Positions 1 to 6,312 of a stretch of 8,200 bases of DNA are shown here, in pieces (the first letter of the stretch is position 1; every line of letters starts with the position of its first letter). This DNA comes from JAMXLO01 sp041487355 (GTDB taxonomy: Bacteria; Pseudomonadota; Alphaproteobacteria; Acetobacterales; Acetobacteraceae): positions 1 through 8,200 of the forward strand of contig JBGPND010000222.1 in NCBI GenBank assembly GCA_041487355.1. The letters are read 5' to 3'. The notes under the pieces were generated by a model, which was not told where the DNA came from, did no database searches, and was given only the letters and a program-made list of their open reading frames with translations. The translations under genes and the position numbers were made by a program.

Positions 1-1049
1 CGGCGGTGGAGGTGAACAGCTTCGCGCTGCCGTTCAACGTGGGCAGTTGGGCTGGCCTGGCGATCGATCCGACCAGCGGCAATCTGTGGTATGGCTCGGA
101 CCAGAGCACGGACATCGTAGAGCTGACCAAGGCCGGGGTGGAAGTGCGCCGTGTCAGCCTGGCGCTGCAGGGTGCCGACCAGGGCGAGGTGTCGGGTCTG
201 GCGTTCGATGCCAGCGGCAATCTGCTGGTTTCGTCCACACAGGGCGTGGTTTACCGCATCGACCTGAACTTCGATCCGGCGATCAAGCAGCCGACGCTGA
301 CCACTGTCGTCGCTACGGCAACCAATGGCACGCCGCCTGACGCCGGTCAGCCCTCGGCGAACACCAGCCAGGTGATCGAGCTGGATGGCGCGAATTTTGG
401 CCCCAATACCGAGGTGGTGTTCAACACGGCTGGCGGTTCGGTGGCCCAGACGCCACTCCTGGTCAACGCGGCCGGCACGATGATGCAAGTGCAGGTGCCG
501 GCATCGGCGGCCACCGGAGCGATCGAGGTGGTGAACATCGGCTACCAGAACCTGGGCTACACCAGCTATCCGGACGCGATCTACCGGAACGTCACGCTGA
601 ACTTCACTCCGAGTGCGAGCAGCGCGACGCTGACCTTTGCCGATGGCGGTCTGGAAGGCGTCGGCAACGAGAGCTGGGGCCTGGACAATGTCGTGGTGAG
701 CCAGGGTGGGACGACGATGTTCTCCGACAACTTCCAGGGCGGTGCACAGCCGCAGTGGAGCCAGAGCACGACCGATAACAGCGTGCCCAGCATCTTCACC
801 CAGTTCTCCGGCCGGTTCAACGGAACTCAGACACTGAACCTGACCGGCTTGACGGCTGGAGTGGCCTGCACGCTGACGTTCGATCTGTACATCCTCGACT
901 CGTGGGATGGTCTGGCCACCAGCGGAGGTCCCGACAGGTTCAAGGTATCGGCGGACGGCACGCAGCTGATGAATGACGCGTTCACCAACTTCCTGTCGAA
1001 CGTGCAGACCTACAACGCCAGCGCGGGGACGAACCTGCAGATCGTGTAG
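1..1049 (+). CDS. C-terminal part of a large extracellular repeat protein (5' end outside window)
   Basis: The open frame enters from the left edge (first full codon at 3) and stops at TAG 1047-1049. The GTG at 6 is simply the first possible start in the window and is probably internal. Counting from that GTG (347 residues), residues 1-87 look like beta-propeller blades (GLAIDPTSGNLWYGS, GLAFDASGNLLVSS). Residues ~96-178 resemble an IPT/TIG Ig-like fold (VIELDGANFGPNTEVVF). Residues ~181-232 (DAIYRNVTLNF to NESWGLDNVVV) and ~239-347 (FSDNFQGGAQPQW, LTFDLYILDSWDG, GPDRFKV) resemble two halves of a lectin/jelly-roll-like domain. No membrane anchor, LPXTG, autotransporter barrel or RTX nonapeptide is visible. 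Low cysteine and many T/S/N/G residues fit a secreted or surface protein. The stop falls inside what looks like an unfinished domain. Function is not identifiable; adhesion or matrix is a guess. It is a candidate cargo for the export-type genes to its right. Confidence 0.8.
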   Translation, partial: AVEVNSFALPFNVGSWAGLAIDPTSGNLWYGSDQSTDIVELTKAGVEVRRVSLALQGADQGEVSGLAFDASGNLLVSSTQGVVYRIDLNFDPAIKQPTLTTVVATATNGTPPDAGQPSANTSQVIELDGANFGPNTEVVFNTAGGSVAQTPLLVNAAGTMMQVQVPASAATGAIEVVNIGYQNLGYTSYPDAIYRNVTLNFTPSASSATLTFADGGLEGVGNESWGLDNVVVSQGGTTMFSDNFQGGAQPQWSQSTTDNSVPSIFTQFSGRFNGTQTLNLTGLTAGVACTLTFDLYILDSWDGLATSGGPDRFKVSADGTQLMNDAFTNFLSNVQTYNASAGTNLQIV

Positions 1050-1075
1050 TACCAGCGGCCCGCGCAGGACCGCGG

Positions 1076-1111
1076 GGTGCCGCGCCGTTCAGGATTGAAT
1101 GGCGCGGCGCC
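1076..1111 (+). terminator. Strong hairpin between convergent genes, probable terminator
   Basis: Positions 1076-1091 pair with 1096-1111 around a GGAT loop (1092-1095). On the + strand RNA this gives 16 consecutive pairs, two of them G-U wobbles (1078/1109 and 1087/1100). On the - strand those two become A-C mismatches, so the structure favours + strand transcripts. It starts 26 nt after the stop of the left-edge gene and directly abuts the TAA (1114-1112) of the convergent adaptor gene. The T-tract is poor (CTTATC), so intrinsic termination may be weak or bidirectional. A second, smaller perfect stem (1059-1064 with 1071-1076) overlaps it by one base and would compete slightly. Confidence 0.65.
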
Positions 1112-1996
1112 TTATCCGGCTGCCGGCAACCGGCCGAAGCGGATCTTGCACTTCAGCCCGGCGGGCAGGTGCAGCTCGGGGTTGGGCAATGCGAGCCGCA
1201 CACCGAAGGTGCCCGAGGCGGCGTCCATCACCCGGTCAACCACCGTGACCGTCGCGCGATAGGAGCCGCCGATCGGCTCCTCGGGATGCACCTCGGCGAC
1301 ACTGTTCGCCGTGATCTGGCCATAGAACGACGTCGGCAGAAATGTCTCGACCCGCAGCGGATCGATCTGCGCCAATGTCATCACCGGTGACTGGTCATTG
1401 CGGTATTCACCCGGAACCAGCAGCCGCTCGACGACGACACCGTCCACCGGGCTGACGAAAGTCCGCTGTTGCACAACTGCCTCGGCCTGCTTCACTTCCA
1501 GCCTGGATATTTGCAGGTTGAGTTCGGCTACCCTGAGTTGCTGCTCGGCGACCTTCATGTCGGACTCGGCTTCGTCCGTCGAGCTCTGCGACACGATGTT
1601 GGTGGTGACGAGCTGCGCCGCGCGGCCATATTTCCGGGTGAGAAACTTCAGCCTCGCCTGCGCCGCGGTGATTTCGTGGTCGTTTCCCGCCTTCGCCTGC
1701 GCGAGCGCCAGGTTGGCCGCCTCCACCCGATCATCGAGCTTGCCGAGAACCTGTCCCTGTCTGACGAGATCGCCGCGATCCACATCGAGCGCGGCGATGA
1801 CACCGAGCGCAGGGCTCGCCAGCTTGACGAACTGCTGCGCCTCGATGACGCAGTCGAATTCCCGGCTGTCGATCGAGGCAGGCGCTGCGCGGCCCCCGTT
1901 CGGGATTGTGCCCAGAATCAAGGCCATTCCGATCAGGCCTGTCAGTCGGGTGGGCCGCTGGAAAACCAAGGGTGCGGCGTCTTCGATTGAATTCAC
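1112..1996 (-). CDS. HlyD/RND-type periplasmic adaptor (membrane fusion) protein
   Basis: The 294-residue product has the order of a periplasmic adaptor. An N-terminal hydrophobic signal (about residues 16-38, ending GGRAAPAS) suggests export to the periplasm. The first lipoyl half is ~58-90 (VKLASPALGVIAALDVDRGDLVRQGQVLGKLDD) and is followed by an alpha-helical hairpin ~91-178 rich in Ala, Gln, Glu and Leu. The second lipoyl half is ~179-200 (FVSPVDGVVVERLLVPGEY). A beta-barrel region (~212-285) completes it. It is short for an RND adaptor (commonly 350-400), with little membrane-proximal domain. The start is GTG at 1996-1994, supported by a GGAG Shine-Dalgarno 7 nt upstream (+ coordinates 2004-2007). 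In its family it would bridge an inner-membrane pump and a TolC-like outer-membrane duct. It is divergent from the operon at 2212 and neither a pump nor a duct gene is adjacent, so partnership with the two HlyD-containing proteins across the promoter region is likely but inferred. Confidence 0.87.
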   Translation of the reverse strand: MNSIEDAAPLVFQRPTRLTGLIGMALILGTIPNGGRAAPASIDSREFDCVIEAQQFVKLASPALGVIAALDVDRGDLVRQGQVLGKLDDRVEAANLALAQAKAGNDHEITAAQARLKFLTRKYGRAAQLVTTNIVSQSSTDEAESDMKVAEQQLRVAELNLQISRLEVKQAEAVVQQRTFVSPVDGVVVERLLVPGEYRNDQSPVMTLAQIDPLRVETFLPTSFYGQITANSVAEVHPEEPIGGSYRATVTVVDRVMDAASGTFGVRLALPNPELHLPAGLKCKIRFGRLPAAG

Positions 1997-2033
1997 GTCA
2001 ATGCTCCACGGAGCGGTGGGTCGAAACGAGTTA

Positions 2034-2039
2034 ATTGTA
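2034..2039 (-). promoter_or_regulatory. Possible -10 element for the leftward adaptor gene
   Basis: On the minus strand this reads TACAAT, a five-of-six match to the sigma-70 -10 consensus TATAAT, inside the most A+T-rich stretch of the gap. A transcript would begin near 2027 and give a leader of about 30 nt before the GTG at 1996. No matching -35 hexamer was found, so this is tentative. Confidence 0.25.
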
Positions 2040-2088
2040 CTCTATTGCAACAGGAAGATCGACCACGATGCGCAAAAGGATGTAGACT

Positions 2089-2096
2089 GCATATGC
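2089..2096. promoter_or_regulatory. Perfect 8-bp palindrome in the divergent promoter region, possible operator
   Basis: GCATATGC is a perfect palindrome in the middle of the divergent intergenic region. Such a site could bind a dimeric regulator, but it is short, occurs only once here, and no regulator gene is adjacent. Confidence 0.15.
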
Positions 2097-2160
2097 CAGC
2101 TTTTCCCGGCGTTTCTTACCGAAGGGTGCCCGAGCACCATGCCAGACGGCGCTTGAGAGC

Positions 2161-2205
2161 ATGAAACGCATCATCATCCGGCGACACGGCCGGGCATTCG
2201 GCTGA
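2161..2205 (+). CDS. Possible 14-codon leader ORF upstream of the operon
   Basis: ATG at 2161 opens a short frame, MKRIIIRRHGRAFG, ending in TGA 2203-2205, only 6 nt before the ATG of the GAF-HlyD gene and in the same frame. The basic, Ile-rich peptide matches nothing I recognise. A purine run GAGAG sits only 1 nt before the ATG, too close for a normal ribosome binding site, so translation is doubtful. If translated, its terminating ribosome could open the hairpin that pairs over the next start codon (2190-2218). Chance occurrence is a real alternative. Confidence 0.2.
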   Translation: MKRIIIRRHGRAFG

Positions 2206-2218
2206 CGGGCGATGCCGG
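2190..2218 (+). promoter_or_regulatory. Hairpin that pairs over the start codon of the GAF-HlyD gene
   Basis: Positions 2190-2192 and 2194-2197 pair with 2216-2218 and 2212-2215, leaving G2193 bulged: seven pairs around a 14-nt loop. The right arm is ATGCCGG, which includes the start codon itself. The loop holds the only purine-rich bases before the start (GACGGGCG), a weak Shine-Dalgarno. This could limit initiation unless opened by a ribosome on the short upstream frame. In such GC-rich DNA a stem of this size can arise by chance. Confidence 0.25.
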
Positions 2219-4146
2219 ATTCCAATCTGACATCTCCCCCGCGCGCGACGGAGAAAGTGGAGACGGCGGCGCGCCGGCCGAGCCAAGCGGACGGTGCGGC
2301 ACGATCCGAGGCACTCTGGGCGATTCTGACCGATGATCAGGTCGAACGCGATCGATTCTGCCAGGCATGGCTCGGCCTGCAATGTGGCCTGTTGCCCAAT
2401 ACCAGTCATGGACTGCTGGTTTTCCGGCGCGGCGATGGCACGACCACCGTCGCCGCGACGTGGCCTGAGAAACAGCCCCCGCAAGCCGAGCTCGCGCGCC
2501 TTGCCGACCGTGCTTTCATCGCAAAGCGGGCCGTCATTGCCTGGGGCCGCCGGCGTCCGAGCCCGGCACAGCCGCAGTCGGTCGACCTGTTGATCGCGCA
2601 TCCGTTCGGCGAGACAGACCGGCCGGCTGGCGCTGTCGCCGTCGCCCTTACCGTGCCAGGCGGCATCGATTCAGCCGATCCTGACGCGATCGCGCGTCGG
2701 CTGCGCTGGGGCACAGGCTGGGTCGAGAGTCTGCAATGGCGGCAGCGCGGCGATGCGATGTCGGGCACGCTCGGCCGCGCGGCAGTGGGGCTGGACCTGC
2801 TCGCCGTGGTCAGCGAACACCGGCGGCTGAAGCGTGCCGCGATGGCCGCCGTGAATGAGCTGGCGACGCGACTGCGCTGCGACAGGGTTTCGCTCGGGCT
2901 GGTCCGCCGCGGTGGCGTCGAGCTGAAGGCGATGTCCCACGCGGCATCGTTCCAGAACCGAAGCCAGCTCGTCGACGCGATCGAGAGCGCGATGGAGGAG
3001 TGCCTGTTCCAGGCGGCGCCGGTCGCGTTTCCGCCGATCGCCGATACGGAACGCAGAATCTCGGCGGCACATCGCGATCTCGCCGCGGCTTCGGGCGCAC
3101 GGTCGGTGGTGGCGTCCGTCGTCCTGCCTGGTCCGGGCGGTCGGCCGATCGGTGCGATCACGCTGGAGCGCCAGGGTGAGGAAGCATTCGAGCCCGAGAC
3201 GTTGAAGCTTGCGGAGACCGTCGCATCGCTGGTCGGCCCGATCATCCACCTGCAGAACGAAACCAACGGATGGGTCGGCGGGCGCATCGTCGAATACCTG
3301 AAGGAGGGCACCCAGGCACTGCTCGGCAAGCAGCGCCCGAGCCTCAAGCTGGCGGCGATCGCGGTGGCGGCCGCCGCCTTGTTCCTGGTGTTCGCCACAG
3401 GCGAATATCGCGTCACGGCAAGGTCCGTGCTCGAAGGTGAAGTGCAGCGCGCGGCGGTGGCGCCGTTCGATGGCTACATCAACACCGCTCCGGTTCGTCC
3501 GGGCGACCAGGTGCACGCCGGCGACCTGCTTGCCTCGCTCGACGACAAGGACCTTGTGCTCGAGCGCGCGCGCTCACGTGCAGAGCGGGAAAAGCTCGCG
3601 GATAAATATCGCGACGCGCTGGCCAAGCATGACCGCCCCGCCATGATCATGACGTCCGCACAGCTACAGCAGGCCGATTCGCAGTTGGCACTGGCGGACT
3701 ACAAGCTTGCGCGCGCGCGTGTCGTCGCCCCGATCGACGGGATCATCGTTGCCGGCGACCTCAGCCAGATGCTCGGCTCGCCGATCGAGAAGGGCAAGGT
3801 GCTGTACGAGCTGGCGCCGCTGGCGGACTACCGCCTGGTGGTGCAGGTGGACGAACGCGACATGCGTTACGTGGAAGTGGGGCAGTCTGGCGCATTGGCG
3901 CTCGCCGGGATGCCGATGAGTCGGGTGCCGTTTGTCGTCACCCGGATAACGCCGATCTCCACCACCGAGGATGGCCGCAACTATTTCCGCGTCGAGGGCC
4001 GGCTGACGGAGAAGGTGGATCTCCGGCTGCGCCCTGGAATGGAAGGTGTCGCGAAGATCGACGCAGGCTCGCATTCGCTGGTCTGGATCTGGACCCACTC
4101 GGTGATCGAGTGGCTGCGGTTGACCGCATGGAAATGGCTGCCGTGA
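2212..4146 (+). CDS. GAF-domain/HlyD fusion: inner-membrane adaptor with a cytosolic sensor-like region
   Basis: The 644-residue product has a long cytosolic half before a single membrane helix. Residues ~30-175 look like a degenerate GAF-like region and ~195-348 like a GAF domain (RAAMAAVNELATRLRCDRVSLGLV, then ASVVLPGPGGRPIGAITLER). The transmembrane helix is ~378-396 (LKLAAIAVAAAALFLVFAT). The periplasmic part is HlyD-like: first lipoyl half ~412-445 (VAPFDGYINTAPVRPGDQVHAGDLLASLDD), a short helical hairpin ~446-503, second lipoyl half ~504-536 (VVAPIDGIIVAGDLSQMLG), then a beta-barrel ~540-618. HlyD family members link inner-membrane transporters to outer-membrane ducts; the GAF part is unusual and suggests gating by a bound small molecule, which is inferred. 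ATG 2212 is supported by an in-frame TGA at 2203-2205 just upstream; the ribosome site is weak. It is the first gene of the operon, with the next start 6 nt after its stop. Confidence 0.85.
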   Translation: MPDSNLTSPPRATEKVETAARRPSQADGAARSEALWAILTDDQVERDRFCQAWLGLQCGLLPNTSHGLLVFRRGDGTTTVAATWPEKQPPQAELARLADRAFIAKRAVIAWGRRRPSPAQPQSVDLLIAHPFGETDRPAGAVAVALTVPGGIDSADPDAIARRLRWGTGWVESLQWRQRGDAMSGTLGRAAVGLDLLAVVSEHRRLKRAAMAAVNELATRLRCDRVSLGLVRRGGVELKAMSHAASFQNRSQLVDAIESAMEECLFQAAPVAFPPIADTERRISAAHRDLAAASGARSVVASVVLPGPGGRPIGAITLERQGEEAFEPETLKLAETVASLVGPIIHLQNETNGWVGGRIVEYLKEGTQALLGKQRPSLKLAAIAVAAAALFLVFATGEYRVTARSVLEGEVQRAAVAPFDGYINTAPVRPGDQVHAGDLLASLDDKDLVLERARSRAEREKLADKYRDALAKHDRPAMIMTSAQLQQADSQLALADYKLARARVVAPIDGIIVAGDLSQMLGSPIEKGKVLYELAPLADYRLVVQVDERDMRYVEVGQSGALALAGMPMSRVPFVVTRITPISTTEDGRNYFRVEGRLTEKVDLRLRPGMEGVAKIDAGSHSLVWIWTHSVIEWLRLTAWKWLP

Positions 4147-4152
4147 GCGTGC

Positions 4153-6309
4153 ATGGCGAGCGCTGAGCGCTTTCTGAGTTCATCGTGGTATCGCGTCGCG
4201 ACGCTGCGGCCGAAGCTGCGCGAAAGCGCACGCGTGCAGCGCCATCGCTACCGCGGCAGTGCCTGGTATGTCGTGAGCGACAGCGTGAATGGCCGCGTTC
4301 ACCGGCTTGCTCCGGCGGCCTATGCGATGGTCGCCGCCATGGACGGGCAGCGCACGATCGATGAACTGTGGAGCGATGCGGCTGTCAGGCTCGGTGAGGA
4401 CGCGCCGAGCCAGGACCAGGTGATCCAGCTCCTGGGTCAACTGCATGGCGCCGATCTGCTGCAGGGCGATGTCCCACCCGACGCGCACGAGCTGTTCGAT
4501 CGCCAGTTCAAGCAGGAACGCGCGCGTTTCATGCGGTTCCTGCTGAATCCGCTGTCGATCCGCATTCCGCTGATTGATCCGGACAGGTTCCTGACGTCCA
4601 GCCTGCGCTTCGTGCAGCCGTTGTTCGGCTGGCTGGGTGCCGTGCTCTGGCTGGCCATCATGCTGCCGGCCCTGGTTCTCGCTGCACAGCACTGGACGGA
4701 GCTGTCAGCCAATGTCGGCGATCGGATCCTGGCAGCCGACAATCTGATCATGATCGCGCTCTGCTATCCGGTGGTCAAAGCGCTGCACGAACTGGGCCAT
4801 GGCTACGCAACCAAGACGTATGGCGGCGAAGTGCACGAGATGGGCATCATGTTCCTCGTGTTTTTCCCGCTGCCATACGTGGATGCCTCCGCTGCCGCCG
4901 GGTTTCGTGGCAGGTGGCGTCGCATGGTCGTCGGCGCCGCGGGAATGCTTGTCGAGCTGTTCGTCGCCGCGCTCGCGCTCTATGTCTGGCTTGCGGTCGA
5001 ACCGGGTCCGGTGCGCGCTCTGGCCTTCAACGTGATCATCACGGCAGGCGTGACGACCATCCTGTTCAATGCCAACCCGCTGCTGCGTTACGACGGCTAC
5101 TACATCCTCGCCGATCTGCTGGAGATTCCCAATCTGGCGGTGCGGGGCACGCGCTACTGGGGCCATCTGATCGATCGCTACGTGTTCCGCACAGAGGGCG
5201 TCAGGGACTTCGCATCCACGCGAGGCGAGCGGATCTGGTTTCTGATCTACACGCCAGCGGCGTTTCTGTATCGCCAGTTGGTAACGTTTTCGATCGCGTT
5301 GTTCCTTGCCAGCCATTATCTGGCGGTGGGTGTCGCGCTGGCGCTGTGGGGCTGCGTGACGGGTCTTGCAATCCCCATCGGGCGGGCGCTCTGGAACGTG
5401 ATCGCAAGCCCGAGACTGGCGCGCAATCGCTTCCGCGCCGTGGGCCTGACATTCGCGGCAACCGCGGCAGTGGCGGCGCTGCTGCTTTGGCTGCCCGCGC
5501 CGCTGCACACGGTGACCGAAGGCGTGGTCTGGCTGCCCGACAGTGCGATCGTGCGCGCAGGCACCGACGGATTCGTCAAGGCCTTGCTTGTCGCGCCCGG
5601 CGCCTTCGTCCGGCAGGGGCAGCGCCTGATCGCGAGCGAGGAGCCGGAATTGCAGGCGCGTGTCGACACGCTGCGGGCGCGTGTCACCGAACTGGAAGCG
5701 AAGCTCGCGTCGCAACGGTTCACCGATCGCGCAGAGGCGGCAGTGACCGAGGTAGAGCTCGATCAGGCGCGCGCGGAGCTGGCGCGAGACGATGATCGTG
5801 CCGCGCATCTGGTCGCGCGTGCCGGCGCCGATGGCGTCCTTACAGTCGAGAAGCCGGACGATCTGCCTGGGCGCTACGTGAAGCAGGGCGAAGTCATGGC
5901 GTACGCCCTGCCGTCTTCCGGTGCGCAGGTGGTGCGCGCGACCGTGCCGCAGGACGACATCGACCTCGTGCGCGAGCATCTGCGGCACGCCGAAGTGAAA
6001 CTCGTCGGGCGCGCGTCGGATACCTATGCGGTCCACATGCTGCGCGAAGTTCCCTCCGGGCAGGATCAATTGCCGCACAAGGCGCTTGGCAGCCTCGGCG
6101 GCGGCGCGACGGCGGTCGATCCGCGCGATCAGCATGGCACGCGCGCATTGCAACGCGTGTTTCAGGTCGATCTTGAGCTGCCGACCGGAGTGCCGTCGCA
6201 AACCTTTGGCGATCGTGCCTATGTTCGCTTCGAGCATGACTGGGAACCGCTCGGGGCGCAGCTCTACCGACGCCTGCGCCAGCTTCTGCTCTCGCGGATC
6301 CAGGAGTAG
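4153..6309 (+). CDS. PqqD-like / M50 site-2-type metalloprotease / HlyD fusion membrane protein
   Basis: The 718-residue product joins three parts. Residues ~36-105 are a PqqD-like winged-helix region (YVVSDSVNGRVHRLAPAAYAMVAAMDGQRTIDELW), a fold that binds peptide leaders in RiPP systems. Residues ~155-450 are a multi-pass M50 domain. The zinc motif H212-E-L-G-H216 lies in one membrane helix and N308-P-L-L-R-Y-D314-G in a later one; His212, His216 and Asp314 are the expected zinc ligands and Glu213 the catalytic base, so the site looks intact. After the last membrane helix (~430-447), residues ~458-718 are HlyD-like: lipoyl half ~466-495 (GTDGFVKALLVAPGAFVRQGQRL), helical hairpin ~497-550, second half ~556-588, then a beta region to the C-terminus. 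ATG 4153 is the first usable start because an in-frame TGA lies at 4144-4146; no clear Shine-Dalgarno is seen, so coupling to the upstream gene is likely. Whether it cleaves a substrate or only scaffolds is unknown. Confidence 0.9.
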   Translation: MASAERFLSSSWYRVATLRPKLRESARVQRHRYRGSAWYVVSDSVNGRVHRLAPAAYAMVAAMDGQRTIDELWSDAAVRLGEDAPSQDQVIQLLGQLHGADLLQGDVPPDAHELFDRQFKQERARFMRFLLNPLSIRIPLIDPDRFLTSSLRFVQPLFGWLGAVLWLAIMLPALVLAAQHWTELSANVGDRILAADNLIMIALCYPVVKALHELGHGYATKTYGGEVHEMGIMFLVFFPLPYVDASAAAGFRGRWRRMVVGAAGMLVELFVAALALYVWLAVEPGPVRALAFNVIITAGVTTILFNANPLLRYDGYYILADLLEIPNLAVRGTRYWGHLIDRYVFRTEGVRDFASTRGERIWFLIYTPAAFLYRQLVTFSIALFLASHYLAVGVALALWGCVTGLAIPIGRALWNVIASPRLARNRFRAVGLTFAATAAVAALLLWLPAPLHTVTEGVVWLPDSAIVRAGTDGFVKALLVAPGAFVRQGQRLIASEEPELQARVDTLRARVTELEAKLASQRFTDRAEAAVTEVELDQARAELARDDDRAAHLVARAGADGVLTVEKPDDLPGRYVKQGEVMAYALPSSGAQVVRATVPQDDIDLVREHLRHAEVKLVGRASDTYAVHMLREVPSGQDQLPHKALGSLGGGATAVDPRDQHGTRALQRVFQVDLELPTGVPSQTFGDRAYVRFEHDWEPLGAQLYRRLRQLLLSRIQE
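6302..6306 (+). promoter_or_regulatory. Ribosome binding site for the SecA-like gene
   Basis: AGGAG lies 6 nt before ATG 6313 and inside the last codons of the upstream gene, whose TAG is 6307-6309. It is the clearest Shine-Dalgarno in the operon and fixes the SecA-like start. Confidence 0.75.
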
Positions 6310-6312
6310 CGC

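Larger units (their letters stand above)
1997..2211. promoter_or_regulatory. Divergent intergenic region carrying promoters for both directions
   Basis: This 215-bp gap lies between two divergent genes and is visibly richer in A+T than its surroundings, especially 2028-2110, so promoters for both directions should lie here. For the leftward gene, TACAAT (reverse complement of 2034-2039) is a good -10 match about 40 nt before the GTG start, but I see no convincing -35 at 16-18 bp. For the rightward operon no sigma-70 pair of good quality is visible. Small structural elements include the palindrome at 2089-2096 and a 5-bp stem with a CCGA loop (2125-2129 with 2134-2138). Frames open on either strand here have no recognisable protein character. 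Confidence 0.5.

Noticed and set aside
2003..2014. Inverted repeat GCTCC/GGAGC over the adaptor's Shine-Dalgarno
   Set aside because: It could fold over the GGAG on the minus strand, but the loop is only 2-4 nt and the stem 4-5 bp, too marginal to call a regulatory structure.
1398..2156. 252-codon open frame on the plus strand across the adaptor gene and the intergenic region
   Set aside because: The minus strand encodes a clear adaptor with signal peptide and lipoyl halves. The plus frame is Ser/Arg/Ala-rich, without recognisable domains, and has no supporting ribosome site.
2406..3516. Overlapping minus-strand open frames inside the GAF-HlyD gene
   Set aside because: They are Arg/Ser-rich compositional shadows of the plus-strand gene.
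3709..3722. Alternating GC/GT run of 14 bases, possible Z-DNA-forming tract
   Set aside because: It encodes the Ala-Arg-Ala-Arg part of the HlyD hairpin end in a high-GC gene; codon choice explains it.
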